A stretch of 64,000 bases of DNA, taken from Cyclobacteriaceae bacterium (GTDB lineage Bacteria > Bacteroidota > Bacteroidia > Cytophagales > Cyclobacteriaceae). Positions 27,821-36,326 of the stretch are shown one piece after another; position 1 is the stretch's first letter, and every line of letters begins with the position of its first letter. The stretch covers positions 1 to 64,000 of the forward strand of contig JAEUUI010000013.1 in the NCBI GenBank assembly GCA_016786585.1. The letters run 5' to 3'. The position numbers and the translations under genes were made by a program. The notes under the pieces are model-generated. The model made no database searches. It was given only the letters and a program-made list of their open reading frames with translations, and had not been told where the DNA came from.

Positions 27821-28906
27821 ATGAGGCTTTTCGCATTCGTAGTACTGGTAGTTTCTTTTTACACTGCATCTGCGCAGAAACGACTGAACGTTATTGCATA
27901 CTATTCAGGCGGACCGGAACAGGTTGAGCACATCGCAGCAGAAAAACTCACGCACATCATTTTTTCGTTCGGTCATCTGAAAGGAAATGTTTTTGTGGTC
28001 GGAAGTAAGCGTGACTCCACTACCATTCAAAGGCTCGTAGCGTTAAAACAGAAAAATCCTTCGCTTAAAATTATCCTGTCGCTGGGCGGCTGGGGTGGAT
28101 GCGCTTCATGTTCGGATGTGTTTTCATCCGCGCAAGCGCGAACCGAATTCGCACAATCAGTTCTTAAGGTAAACGAATATTTCAAAAGCGATGGCATCGA
28201 TCTGGATTGGGAATACCCTTCCATTCAGGGATATCCGGGTCATGCATTCAAAACAGAAGACAAAGCCAACTTTACCGAGCTGATCACTACGCTTCGGAAC
28301 ACGCTCGGCTCGTCATACGAGATCAGCTTTGCAGCAGGAGGATTTCAAAAGTTTATTGACGAATCGGTTGACTGGAAAGCGATCATGCCGTTACTCGACC
28401 GCGTAAACCTGATGACGTACGATCTTGTACATGGCTTTTCTACTGAAACCGGTCATCACACGGCATTGTATTCTACTCCGCAGCAACACGAGTCGACCGA
28501 TAATGCTGTTCAGCAGTTGATTAAACTTGGTGTTCCCTCAACCAAACTTGTTATCGGGGCTGCATTCTATGGCCGCATGTGGGAAAATGTCTCAGCAACC
28601 AATCATGGCTTATATCAATCCGGAAAATTTAAACGCGGTGTCGACTATAAAAATCTAGACACGGAAATCAATCCTAAAAAAGGTTTTGCCTATTACTGGG
28701 ATGATGTCGCGAAAGCGCCTTATCAATACAATGCGGAAAAAAAACTGTACTTCACGTATGACGACAAGCATTCGATTGCATTGAAAACAAAATACGCGAT
28801 CGACAATCATTTGGATGGCATCATGTTCTGGGAGTTAACCTGCGACCGGCAATCCGGTGGTCTGCTTGATGAAATTGTCAATGCCGCGCTAATGTCTGAA
28901 AAATAA
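27821..28906 (+). CDS. Exported GH18-family glycosidase (chitinase-like)
   Basis: This 361-residue exported enzyme has a signal peptide ending near TASAQ. It is a single GH18 TIM barrel with the catalytic DGIDLDWEYP block at residues 124-133, giving Glu131 as proton donor. LKIILSLGGW (strand 3), NLMTYDLVHG (strand 6) and GIMFWELTCD (strand 8) complete the family pattern. No carbohydrate-binding module or secretion tail is present, so it probably acts in the periplasm on short N-acetylglucosamine-containing chains. The gene starts one base after the GH127 stop codon and ends 18 bases before the TPM-domain gene. Confidence 0.94.
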   Translation: MRLFAFVVLVVSFYTASAQKRLNVIAYYSGGPEQVEHIAAEKLTHIIFSFGHLKGNVFVVGSKRDSTTIQRLVALKQKNPSLKIILSLGGWGGCASCSDVFSSAQARTEFAQSVLKVNEYFKSDGIDLDWEYPSIQGYPGHAFKTEDKANFTELITTLRNTLGSSYEISFAAGGFQKFIDESVDWKAIMPLLDRVNLMTYDLVHGFSTETGHHTALYSTPQQHESTDNAVQQLIKLGVPSTKLVIGAAFYGRMWENVSATNHGLYQSGKFKRGVDYKNLDTEINPKKGFAYYWDDVAKAPYQYNAEKKLYFTYDDKHSIALKTKYAIDNHLDGIMFWELTCDRQSGGLLDEIVNAALMSEK

Positions 28907-28924
28907 GATTAGTATCTTCCTGAT

Positions 28925-29836
28925 ATGAAAATTAACCTCACACCTCTCCTTTTCATATTCCTGATTATTGCAGTAGCGTGCGGAACAAGAGAAAACCGTA
29001 AAGCTTCTGTTTTTATTCGCGATTCTGTTCAGGTACTCACACAGCGGCAATCCGATGACCTCGCTAAACAAATTAAAAGTCTGGAAGATAGTACGGGTTC
29101 GCAGATCGGGATCGTCATCATAAAAACGTTGCATGATGAACCCATTGAACAATACTCCTTGCGGCTAGCAAATGGCATTGGGCTTGGCCGTAAAGATTTC
29201 GATGATGGAGTTTTGATAACTGTTGTTGTTGAGGATCATCAAATGAGAATTGAAGTCGGAATTGGATTAGAAAATATCATTCAAGATGAAATCGCAGCAG
29301 AAATCATTCGGGACGACATGGCTCCTGATTTCAGAAAGGCAAAATATTTCGAGGGCCTGTCTAAAGCCGTGCAGCGAATTTCTGATCTGATAAAAAATAA
29401 CCGCGACAAAATCGGACAGCGTCCGCAAGGCGATGTTCCCGAAATGCCAACAATCGATGGATATTTGGTTGATGAAATTACCGATACCGCAGTTCAGGAA
29501 TTATCCGGTTCGCTGGCGCTGATTGTACAACCCAGCGACAAACAGATCAGTGAGATGGAAAAAGAATATAGCGAAGACGAACTTTCAACCATTTTTGATG
29601 ATGCGAGCTTTTATCAAAGTGAAGCTGCTCACCTGCTCGATTCGCTTGGGGTTAAAAATGTAACATCAGAAAAACGTTTCGTGCGGTATCGCAACATAAT
29701 TCGTGAGTGGAATTTTGATCTTGAGAAACAAAATTCACCCTGGGTGTTGATATTTCTGGAGGTCGATCGAAAACCCGAGGTTATTTTGACAACAGATGTA
29801 GACGTTGAAAAAATCAAATCTTACTTTAATCAGTAG
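28925..29836 (+). CDS. TPM-domain lipoprotein
   Basis: This 303-residue lipoprotein has a lipobox ending in AVAC with lipidated Cys19. Residues about 30-155 form a TPM domain (TLP18.3/Psb32/MOLO-1 type), with VQVLTQRQSDDLAKQIK, GSQIGIVIIKT and the DGVLITVVVEDHQMRIEVG core. Some TPM proteins have weak phosphatase activity and others act in membrane-protein maintenance. The usual transmembrane helix and glycine-rich tail are missing. Instead there is a C-terminal region of about 130 residues, acidic and mixed alpha/beta, that I do not recognise. It is the last gene of the lipoprotein-GH127-GH18 series and ends three bases from a convergent gene. Confidence 0.8.
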   Translation: MKINLTPLLFIFLIIAVACGTRENRKASVFIRDSVQVLTQRQSDDLAKQIKSLEDSTGSQIGIVIIKTLHDEPIEQYSLRLANGIGLGRKDFDDGVLITVVVEDHQMRIEVGIGLENIIQDEIAAEIIRDDMAPDFRKAKYFEGLSKAVQRISDLIKNNRDKIGQRPQGDVPEMPTIDGYLVDEITDTAVQELSGSLALIVQPSDKQISEMEKEYSEDELSTIFDDASFYQSEAAHLLDSLGVKNVTSEKRFVRYRNIIREWNFDLEKQNSPWVLIFLEVDRKPEVILTTDVDVEKIKSYFNQ

Positions 29837-29839
29837 TAA

Positions 29840-30316
29840 CTATTCACCCACACCAAACCATTCTTTCAGCCAGGGCATGACGAAATCGCCAAACTCATAA
29901 ATGGCGTAGGTCATGCCCACGGCAAAGATGGCCGCACTGATCAGCATGTAGAGAATTATTTTCCGCTTCGGGCTTCCAAAGCTTACCGCCACGATTGTTC
30001 CGCCAATGGGTGTTAACAACAAAGGCGTGAGCACGGCAACTCCCGTAAGACCATATTTTTTCCACAGGGTAACAATTTTGCGCTTTTTAGGGGTAAACTT
30101 CTTCTGATTTTTCTTTTCAAAGCGATGCAGAATTTTCTCACGCAGCCATGTTCCGAAAAAAGTAAACAACAACACACTCGTCATCATTCCGCTAAACGTT
30201 ACCAGGATGGTTGTGATAATGTGGAGGCGTGCGGCATAGCCAAGCGTAGGTCCGAAGATGACCTTCAGCATCGTCAGAAAAAAAATAGGTACTGCTTTTA
30301 GAATTTCCTCCGTCAT
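29840..30316 (-). CDS. Small integral membrane protein, Sm_multidrug_ex-like
   Basis: This 158-residue protein has about four hydrophobic helices separated by a very basic cytoplasmic loop (RFEKKNQKKFTPKKRK). The segment YGLTGVAVLTPLLLTPIGGTIVAVSFG resembles the small multidrug-export (COG2426-like) family, whose transport function is only loosely supported. The protein lies 20 bases downstream of upp on the same strand and may be cotranscribed with it. It is convergent with the TPM-domain gene. Assignment to a precise family is tentative. Confidence 0.7.
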   Translation of the reverse strand: MTEEILKAVPIFFLTMLKVIFGPTLGYAARLHIITTILVTFSGMMTSVLLFTFFGTWLREKILHRFEKKNQKKFTPKKRKIVTLWKKYGLTGVAVLTPLLLTPIGGTIVAVSFGSPKRKIILYMLISAAIFAVGMTYAIYEFGDFVMPWLKEWFGVGE

Positions 30317-30336
30317 TAACCTTCGGCTTTCACGCG

Positions 30337-30981
30337 TTATAATTTCTCACCAAAACTCAAATCACCTGCATCACCTAAACCCGGAACGATATAGAATAAC
30401 TCGTTGAGTTTTTCATCGAGCGCCCACGTCCACAAGTCATGCGAAACGGATAGCTTCTTTTCGAGCAATTCAACTCCTTCTGGTGCGGCAACCAGCGCAG
30501 CAATGTGTACGTGTTTTGGCGTTCCGTGTTTCAGTAACGCATTAACGGATTTAATAACCGATTGGCCAGTGGCGAGCATCGGATCAATTATAATCAACTT
30601 TCGTCCTTCTAGTGAGGGAGTCGCCAGGTAATCGAGATTTATTGTAAGATCAGCATCACTTTCTTTCCGGTATGCTCCAATAAATCCGCAATCAGCCTCA
30701 CCAAAAATATGCTGAAACCCGATGAAGTAAGGCAAACCCGCACGCAATACAGTAATGAGTACGGGGTTGTCAGTTGAAATATTTACCGTGGATGTTCCGA
30801 GGGGTGTTTGAACCTTCACCTGGTTGTATTGAAATTTCCTGGAAATCTCGTAGGCCATCAATTCGCCCAGCCGTTCGATGTTATTCCTGAACCGCGCCCG
30901 GTTTTGCTGAATGCTTTTGTCGCGCAGCTCCAATAAAAACTGGTTGGCAACAGAATTCTGGCGGTTCAGTACAGTAATCAT
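30337..30981 (-). CDS. upp: Uracil phosphoribosyltransferase
   Basis: This 214-residue cytoplasmic enzyme salvages uracil with PRPP to UMP. The PRPP-binding loop IIIDPMLATGQSV is present, as is the late uracil-binding GLGDAGDLSFGE. VLRAGLPYFIGFQHIF matches the family's dimer region. The length is normal. PyrR elsewhere in the window may have the same activity, so the organism appears to have two routes for uracil salvage. The gene leads a probable two-gene transcript with the small membrane protein. Confidence 0.94.
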   Translation of the reverse strand: MITVLNRQNSVANQFLLELRDKSIQQNRARFRNNIERLGELMAYEISRKFQYNQVKVQTPLGTSTVNISTDNPVLITVLRAGLPYFIGFQHIFGEADCGFIGAYRKESDADLTINLDYLATPSLEGRKLIIIDPMLATGQSVIKSVNALLKHGTPKHVHIAALVAAPEGVELLEKKLSVSHDLWTWALDEKLNELFYIVPGLGDAGDLSFGEKL

Positions 30982-31128
30982 GACGGCAAATTTTTGTTCT
31001 TGATAATTTAGATAAAGTTGTTGAAGTAAAAAACCTTCCTGCTTACCCGCTAACGCCTAATCGGTGTGTAGCACCCAAAGATAAAGTCTCCCTGAATTTT
31101 TTCGGGTTAAATGACGCATCTTTACACG

Positions 31129-32040
31129 ATGAAACTACTTAAACAACTTTGCGAAATACATGCCCCCTCAGGCGAGGAAGCGCCATTAAAAGAATTCTTA
31201 CTCAACTATATCGCAAAAGAAAAAAAGAACTGGAAGGTAAAACCCACCGTCATCCACGGTGATGAATTTCAGGACTGTATCATTTTAAAATTTGGCAAAC
31301 CCCGCACAGCGATTTTCGCGCACATGGATAGCATCGGGTTTACGGTACGATATTTTAATCAACTGCTGCCAATCGGCAGTCCGGATGCGGAAGCCGGCAC
31401 TAAACTGGTTGGCAAAGATTCGAAAGGGCCGATCGAATGCGAGCTCGAATACGATAAAGAAAATCATGCGTTCTACCGCTTCGGTCGCACCATCGATCGC
31501 GGAACTTCATTAACGTATAAAATCAATTTCCGCGAAAGCAAAGAATACATTGAAACACCTTATCTCGACAACCGGTTAGGGATTTATAATGCCTTGCAAG
31601 TTGCAGAAACATTGAAAGATGGTTTGATCGTGTTCAGCACATGGGAAGAACACGGTGGCGGTTCAGTTCCGTATCTCGCGAAGTACATCTATGAAAAGTG
31701 GAAGGTGAAACAGGCACTGATCTCCGACATCACCTGGGTTACCGATGGCGTTGAACCCGGCAAAGGTGCAGCAATCTCCATGCGCGACCGGAACATTCCG
31801 CGGAAGAAGTTTGTCGAGCGCCTGATCAGCATCGCAGCCAAAAGTAAAATTCCATTTCAGCTTGAAGTTGAAGGCATGGGTTCAAGTGATGGCCGCGAAT
31901 TGCAAACATCTCCCTATCCGTTCGACTGGTGTTTTGTCGGAGCACCTGAACAAAGTCCACATTCACTGAATGAGAAAGTTCATAAAGACGACATTAAGTC
32001 GATGATTGCATTATACCGGAAGTTCATGCAGGAGTTGTAA
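31129..32040 (+). CDS. M20/M42-type metallopeptidase (aminopeptidase-like)
   Basis: This 303-residue protein is a cytoplasmic zinc peptidase of the M28/M42/M20 type. It begins [15 protein letters not shown], a signature of this group. Metal-binding positions are suggested by [26 protein letters not shown] and ISDITW, and the enzyme ends with [13 protein letters not shown] start at the ATG at 31129; another ATG lies six codons upstream. The substrate is unknown, probably N-terminal residues of peptides. It stands alone between upp (divergent) and hpt. Confidence 0.85.
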   Translation: MKLLKQLCEIHAPSGEEAPLKEFLLNYIAKEKKNWKVKPTVIHGDEFQDCIILKFGKPRTAIFAHMDSIGFTVRYFNQLLPIGSPDAEAGTKLVGKDSKGPIECELEYDKENHAFYRFGRTIDRGTSLTYKINFRESKEYIETPYLDNRLGIYNALQVAETLKDGLIVFSTWEEHGGGSVPYLAKYIYEKWKVKQALISDITWVTDGVEPGKGAAISMRDRNIPRKKFVERLISIAAKSKIPFQLEVEGMGSSDGRELQTSPYPFDWCFVGAPEQSPHSLNEKVHKDDIKSMIALYRKFMQEL

Positions 32041-32098
32041 TAATTGCTGTCTGCAAACGTTGGTTGTGCTCTAAAAAAACTATCTAACAATATTCTGC

Positions 32099-32106
32099 TA
32101 TTTTTG
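32099..32106 (+). promoter_or_regulatory. TAnnTTTG-type -7 box before hpt
   Basis: TATTTTTG fits the Bacteroidota -7 consensus and lies 23 bases before the ATG at 32130. TTG at 32074-32076, 22 bases upstream, could serve as the -33 element. Confidence 0.5.
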
Positions 32107-32129
32107 CGCCTTTGGAGACAAGGTGCGAC

Positions 32130-32672
32130 ATGAAAATCAAGGATTTAGAGTTTAAAAAGTTTATTACTGCCGCTAAAATCAATGAAAAGATTAAGGAGCT
32201 TGGTGCGCAGCTTAATGAAGATTATCAGCAAAAAAAACCTCTTTTATTACCGATACTCAACGGGTCATTCATTTTTGCTGCCGACCTGATTCGGGAGCTA
32301 AAGGTTGATTGCCGTGTATCGTTTGTAAAACATGCTTCTTACCAGGGTACGCAAAGCAGTGGTCAATTGAATACACTCATTGGTTTAAATGAAAGTTTAT
32401 TCAATCAGGATATTATCATCATTGAAGACATCATGGATACCGGCCTAACGTTAAGCAAGGTGATCAATGAGTTCGGTACGCTGGGTGTGAAGTCCGTTGA
32501 GATTGTAACGCTTGTTAGGAAAGCCCCCGCCCGTGCGCATGCCGTGCAGCCCAAGTACATAGGCTTCGATATCGATGACGAGTTTGTTCTCGGGTATGGC
32601 CTTGATTACGATGGCTATGGCCGTAACCTGAAAGATATTTACAAAGCCCTGCTCCCCGAAACCACGAAATAA
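32130..32672 (+). CDS. hpt: Hypoxanthine phosphoribosyltransferase
   Basis: This 180-residue enzyme recycles hypoxanthine (and probably guanine) to nucleotides with PRPP. The PRPP loop IIIIEDIMDTGLTLS and the base-binding end, including KYIGFDIDDEFVLGYGLDY, are typical. PILNGSFIFAADLIREL is the family's pyrophosphate loop. I use the ATG at 32130 (MKIKDLEF); an in-frame TTG at 32112 would overlap the presumed start of transcription. It is followed by adk after 70 bases; the two purine genes may be cotranscribed. Confidence 0.92.
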   Translation: MKIKDLEFKKFITAAKINEKIKELGAQLNEDYQQKKPLLLPILNGSFIFAADLIRELKVDCRVSFVKHASYQGTQSSGQLNTLIGLNESLFNQDIIIIEDIMDTGLTLSKVINEFGTLGVKSVEIVTLVRKAPARAHAVQPKYIGFDIDDEFVLGYGLDYDGYGRNLKDIYKALLPETTK

Positions 32673-32742
32673 TTCAAAAACGCTATATTCGCTATTCTTA
32701 AAACAGACCAAGGCTCTAAACCTATCCGTAAAACGTTGCATC

Positions 32743-33306
32743 ATGATTAACCTGGTACTCTTCGGCCCTCCGGGCGCAGGCAAAGGAACACAAAGCGAAA
32801 AGCTGATCAAGCAATATGGTTTCGTTCATATTTCAACCGGTGACTTGTTTCGCTGGCACACCAAGAATGAAACCGAGCTTGGTAAGCGTGTAAAAGAGAT
32901 CATGAACAGCGGTTCGCTGGTGCCCGATGAAATCACCATCGCGATGCTCAAGGAAGAGCTCGATAAAAATCCGAATGCAAAAGGCTTTTTGTTTGACGGA
33001 TTTCCGCGCACCGTTGCGCAGGCTGAAGCGCTTGATAAATTCATGAAAGATAACGGCACCGCGATTCATCACGTGATCGCACTCGATGTTACCGAAGCTG
33101 AAGTACGATCTCGCATCGCTAAACGCAGAAGCATCGAGAACCGGGTGGATGATGAAGAAGAAAAACTCAACAAACGCATCACCGAATACTTCACTAAAAC
33201 CGTTCACGTATTGCCGTATTACGAAAAACAAAATCGTTTACAGACAGTTCAGGGCATCGGTAACATCGATGACATTTTTAAAAGTATTTGTGCATTAATT
33301 AAATAA
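32743..33306 (+). CDS. adk: Adenylate kinase
   Basis: This 187-residue enzyme interconverts ATP plus AMP with two ADP. The P-loop [10 protein letters not shown] is at residues 8-17 with Lys14, [11 protein letters not shown] is the AMP-binding block, and the LID is the short form ([16 protein letters not shown]) without the zinc-binding insert. The length is typical of the short-LID type. It is followed by a 65-base gap dominated by two stem-loops and then obgE. Confidence 0.96.
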   Translation: MINLVLFGPPGAGKGTQSEKLIKQYGFVHISTGDLFRWHTKNETELGKRVKEIMNSGSLVPDEITIAMLKEELDKNPNAKGFLFDGFPRTVAQAEALDKFMKDNGTAIHHVIALDVTEAEVRSRIAKRRSIENRVDDEEEKLNKRITEYFTKTVHVLPYYEKQNRLQTVQGIGNIDDIFKSICALIK

Positions 33307-33310
33307 TCTT

Positions 33311-33370
33311 CGATTTCAGATTCAGGTTTCGATCAAAATCTGAAATCGCGAACCTTAATTCTGAAATTAA
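33311..33370 (+). promoter_or_regulatory. Strong stem-loop with a competing alternative before obgE
   Basis: CGATTTCAGATT (33311-33322) and AATCTGAAATCG (33337-33348) form a perfect 12-pair stem with a 14-base loop. A second small stem, TTAATT with AATTAA (33355-33370), ends one base before the GTG start of obgE. TCTGAAAT occurs twice (33339-33346 and 33360-33367), so ATTTCAGA (33313-33320) can pair with either copy, and the two folds exclude each other. There is no T-run. It could be an attenuator-like or messenger-stability element. Confidence 0.5.
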
Positions 33371-33371
33371 C

Positions 33372-34361
33372 GTGTCTTCACCCAACTTCATCGATCATGT
33401 AAAATTCCAATCGCGTTCCGGAAAGGGAGGCGCAGGATGCCTGCATTTCATCCGTGAAAAGTTTGTGGAGAAAGGCGGCCCGGATGGCGGTGATGGTGGC
33501 CGTGGCGGACACATTATCCTGAAAGGAAATTCGCAACTGTGGACACTGCTTCATTTAAAGTACCGAAAACACGTAGTTGCGGAAAACGGTAAACCCGGGG
33601 AGTCACAAAACTGCACAGGCGCTTCCGGTAAAGACGAAATTCTCGAAGTACCGATGGGCACCGTTGCCCGCGATGCGGAAACTGGCGAGAAGCTTTGCGA
33701 GATTACGGAAGACGGACAGGAGTACATTCTTACCCGCGGTGGACGTGGCGGACGGGGAAATCTATTTTTCGCAACCTCCACGCAACGTGCCCCAACCCAT
33801 ACGCAACCCGGAGAGCCCGGCATGGAACACTGGGTTGTTCTCGAATTAAAACTGCTGGCCGATGTTGGCCTGGTAGGCTTCCCGAACGCTGGCAAGTCAA
33901 CGTTGCTTTCGGTTGTCTCGGCAGCCAAACCTAAGATCGCTGATTATGCGTTTACTACGTTAACACCGAATCTCGGTGTAGTGAGTTATCGTGAAGATAA
34001 GTCGTTTGTGATGGCCGATATTCCGGGAATCATTGAAGGCGCTGCCGAAGGAAAAGGTCTGGGGATACGGTTCCTGCGACACATCGAACGTAACTCGTTG
34101 CTATTGTTTATGATCCCGGCCGATTCGAAAGACATTAAGACCGAATACGGAATTTTATTAAACGAGCTGAAGAAATATAACCCGGAGTTGCTCGATAAGA
34201 AACGGATGCTGGCGATCACGAAGGCCGATATGCTGGATGCAGAGCTTAAAGCGGAAATGAAAAAGGATGTGCCGTCTGAGTTGCCGGTGGTTTTCATCTC
34301 GGCTGTCACCAATCAGGGCATTTCCGAACTGAAAGATCTGATCTGGAAAAATCTGCATTGA
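33372..34361 (+). CDS. obgE: GTPase ObgE/CgtA
   Basis: This 329-residue ribosome-associated GTPase acts in late 50S assembly and stress signalling. The glycine-rich Obg fold (about residues 1-160) has [18 protein letters not shown]. The G1 motif GFPNAGKST is at residues 169-177, followed by [16 protein letters not shown] (G3) and the TKAD G4 motif. The protein starts with GTG. It ends just after the G domain, so the C-terminal OCT extension found in Bacillus Obg is absent. That short form appears usual for the phylum. Confidence 0.96.
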   Translation: MSSPNFIDHVKFQSRSGKGGAGCLHFIREKFVEKGGPDGGDGGRGGHIILKGNSQLWTLLHLKYRKHVVAENGKPGESQNCTGASGKDEILEVPMGTVARDAETGEKLCEITEDGQEYILTRGGRGGRGNLFFATSTQRAPTHTQPGEPGMEHWVVLELKLLADVGLVGFPNAGKSTLLSVVSAAKPKIADYAFTTLTPNLGVVSYREDKSFVMADIPGIIEGAAEGKGLGIRFLRHIERNSLLLFMIPADSKDIKTEYGILLNELKKYNPELLDKKRMLAITKADMLDAELKAEMKKDVPSELPVVFISAVTNQGISELKDLIWKNLH

Positions 34362-34417
34362 AATCACTGCGCAGAACCCTAAAATCTGCCAAGGAACCCA
34401 TAAAAGCCTGCTAAAAA

Positions 34418-34461
34418 TGTCAATATGGCGCGAAACCCGCTCTGGCAACATTATTGACATT
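34418..34461 (+). promoter_or_regulatory. Sigma-54-like promoter and inverted repeat upstream of grpE
   Basis: CTGGCAACATTATTGA (34442-34457) fits a -24/-12 sigma-54 pattern: GG, exactly ten bases, then GA in place of the usual GC. The GG doublet lies 46 bases before the grpE ATG, the same distance as in the dnaK element. AATGTCAATA (34416-34425) and TATTGACATT (34452-34461) form a perfect ten-base inverted repeat, whose right arm overlaps the -12 box. TGTCAATAT and CTGGCAACATT recur before the PpiD-like gene. Functional assignment is inference. Confidence 0.5.
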
Positions 34462-34489
34462 GGCGCTTTAATTAACGAATCGACATCTA

Positions 34490-35032
34490 ATGGAAAACAA
34501 TAATCCGCAGAACGAACAGGAATTGCAGAATGAGATTCAGGAGAATACGGCTGCCGAAACTAGTCAGTCGGCCGAGGCTGCCGGATCCAACGATCTGAAA
34601 AAAGCACAGGATGAACTCGCAGATGCGAAGGATAAATATCTCAGGCTTTATTCAGAGTTCGAAAACTTCAGACGGAGAACGGCCCGTGAAAAGCTCGACT
34701 TAATTCAAAGTGCTAATGAGAAATTGGTGAATGCATTTCTGCCGATCATTGACGACTTCGAACGTGCGGAGAAAGCATTCAAAGGAAGCGAGAGCAAGGA
34801 GATGGAGGGCTTTCTGCTGATCTATACTAAATTCAAAAAAATTCTAGATCAGGCCGGCATTAAAGTGATGGAAGCAAAAGGAACGGATTTCAATCCCGAT
34901 CTGCACGAGGCCATCACGCAGGTTCCCGCACCAAATGAATCACAAAAAGGAAAAGTGATGGACGTTGTTGAAAACGGATATCTCTTGAACGACAAAGTAA
35001 TTCGTTTTGCAAAGGTCGTTGTTGGTAGTTAA
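34490..35032 (+). CDS. grpE: Nucleotide exchange factor GrpE
   Basis: This 180-residue cochaperone releases ADP from DnaK. The N-terminal 45 residues are polar and disordered-like (Asn, Gln, Glu-rich). A long coiled coil with KYLRLYSEFENFRRRTARE follows, and a C-terminal beta domain ends in VVENGYLLNDKVIRFAKVVVG, the diagnostic GrpE signature. The length is normal. It is the first gene of the grpE-dnaJ operon, with a 52-base gap before dnaJ. Confidence 0.96.
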   Translation: MENNNPQNEQELQNEIQENTAAETSQSAEAAGSNDLKKAQDELADAKDKYLRLYSEFENFRRRTAREKLDLIQSANEKLVNAFLPIIDDFERAEKAFKGSESKEMEGFLLIYTKFKKILDQAGIKVMEAKGTDFNPDLHEAITQVPAPNESQKGKVMDVVENGYLLNDKVIRFAKVVVGS

Positions 35033-35041
35033 AAATTAATC

Positions 35042-35071
35042 CACGGGTGTTCAACAACACCTGAACACGTG
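35042..35071 (+). promoter_or_regulatory. Stem-loop between grpE and dnaJ
   Basis: GGTGTT and AACACC pair around a CAAC loop (35046-35061), and CACG and CGTG at the flanks can extend the stem. No T-run follows, so it probably does not terminate the operon; it may affect the processing or stability of the message. Confidence 0.35.
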
Positions 35072-35084
35072 AGCACATAAGAAC

Positions 35085-36209
35085 ATGGCTAAAAGAGACT
35101 TCTACGAAATACTGGGTGTAAGCAAAACCGCAACTCCGGAAGAGATTAAAAAAGCTTACCGGAAAGTAGCTATTCAATTCCATCCGGATAAAAATCCCGG
35201 CAACAAAGAAGCAGAAGAAAAATTCAAGGAAGCTGCTGAAGCCTATGAAGTGCTGAGCAACCAAGAGAAACGCGCGCAGTATGACCGCTTCGGACATACG
35301 CGTCCCGGAAATGGCGGTTACGGTGGCGGCCAGCACATGAACATGGACGATATCTTCAGTCAGTTCGGAGATATTTTCGGAGGTGGTGGCGGGAGCCCGT
35401 TCGACAGTTTCTTCGGTGGTGGTAGCGGTGGACGCAAGCGTCAGCGCAAAGGCTCTAACCTCCGCATCAAGCTGAAGCTTACGCTCGAAGAAATCGCCAA
35501 CGGTGTCGAAAAGAAAATCAAAGTAAACCGGCTCACCCAGGCCGAAGGTGTTACATTTAAAAATTGTACAACATGTAACGGTACAGGTCAGACACGCAAA
35601 GTTGTTAACACAATGCTCGGACAGATGGTGTCTACCTCTACATGTCCTGCGTGTAATGGTGCCGGGCAAATCATTGATAAAAAACCAAGCGGTGTCGATA
35701 GCTCCGGTCTTGTTTCAAAAGAAGAAGTTATCTCTATTAAAATTCCGGCTGGCGTTGCCGATGGCATGCAACTCAGCATGTCGGGTAAGGGTAACGATGC
35801 ACCGGGTGGTGGCATCCCGGGCGACCTGCTTATCCTCATTGAAGAACAGGAAGACACTCAGCTGAAGCGCGAAGGAAACAATGTGGTGTACGACTTGTAT
35901 GTGAACTTCGTTGATGCTGCACTGGGAACAAGCGTGGAGGTGCCGTCCATTGGTGGCCGAGTAAAAATTAAAATAGAGCCGGGGACGCAAAGCGGTAAAA
36001 TCCTTCGCTTGCGCGGAAAAGGGATCAAGGACATCAATGGCTATGAAACCGGGGATCAGTTGGTTTACGTGAACGTCTGGACACCCAAAAAGCTCACACC
36101 GGAAGAAAAAACCAAGCTTGAGAGCCTGCGAAATTCACCGAATTTCGAGCCTAAGCCCGATGCAAGCGACAAAGGCTTCTTCGAGCGGATGAAGGAATTT
36201 TTTAACTAG
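35085..36209 (+). CDS. dnaJ: Chaperone DnaJ with a single zinc centre
   Basis: This 374-residue Hsp40 delivers substrates to DnaK and stimulates its ATPase. The J domain (residues 1-70) has HPD at 33-35, the Gly/Phe region follows (about 78-125), and the C-terminal substrate-binding sandwich and dimerisation segment are intact. The cysteine-rich region has only two CxxCxGxG motifs, Cys161/Cys164 and Cys187/Cys190, rather than four. By alignment with the standard order these are motifs 2 and 3, which form zinc centre II; motifs 1 and 4 (centre I) are replaced by LTQAEGVTF and [10 protein letters not shown] recall this reduced form in other Cytophagia and Flavobacteriia, so it is probably inherited in the clade. 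Confidence 0.95.
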   Translation: MAKRDFYEILGVSKTATPEEIKKAYRKVAIQFHPDKNPGNKEAEEKFKEAAEAYEVLSNQEKRAQYDRFGHTRPGNGGYGGGQHMNMDDIFSQFGDIFGGGGGSPFDSFFGGGSGGRKRQRKGSNLRIKLKLTLEEIANGVEKKIKVNRLTQAEGVTFKNCTTCNGTGQTRKVVNTMLGQMVSTSTCPACNGAGQIIDKKPSGVDSSGLVSKEEVISIKIPAGVADGMQLSMSGKGNDAPGGGIPGDLLILIEEQEDTQLKREGNNVVYDLYVNFVDAALGTSVEVPSIGGRVKIKIEPGTQSGKILRLRGKGIKDINGYETGDQLVYVNVWTPKKLTPEEKTKLESLRNSPNFEPKPDASDKGFFERMKEFFN

Positions 36210-36291
36210 TTCTGCAACCTTACTGCATTTCAATCGTTTGTACCCTCTATTGGGGTATTTTTTAACGATTTTTTAATAATTCTTACACTTC

Positions 36292-36308
36292 GCAACCTCA
36301 CAGGTTGC
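36292..36308 (+). promoter_or_regulatory. Perfect inverted repeat upstream of the DUF4097-like gene
   Basis: GCAACCT-CAC-AGGTTGC is a seven-base perfect inverted repeat 19 bases before the ATG at 36327, and copies of ACTTCG flank it on both sides. It could be an operator or a hairpin in the leader. Confidence 0.35.
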
Positions 36309-36326
36309 ACTTCGTAAGTATTCAGC

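Noticed and set aside
34914-35669. Long open frame on the minus strand opposite dnaJ (251 codons)
   Set aside because: It mirrors the Gly- and Lys-rich coding strand of an unmistakable dnaJ; its translation has low-complexity Ser/Thr/Phe composition and no family likeness.
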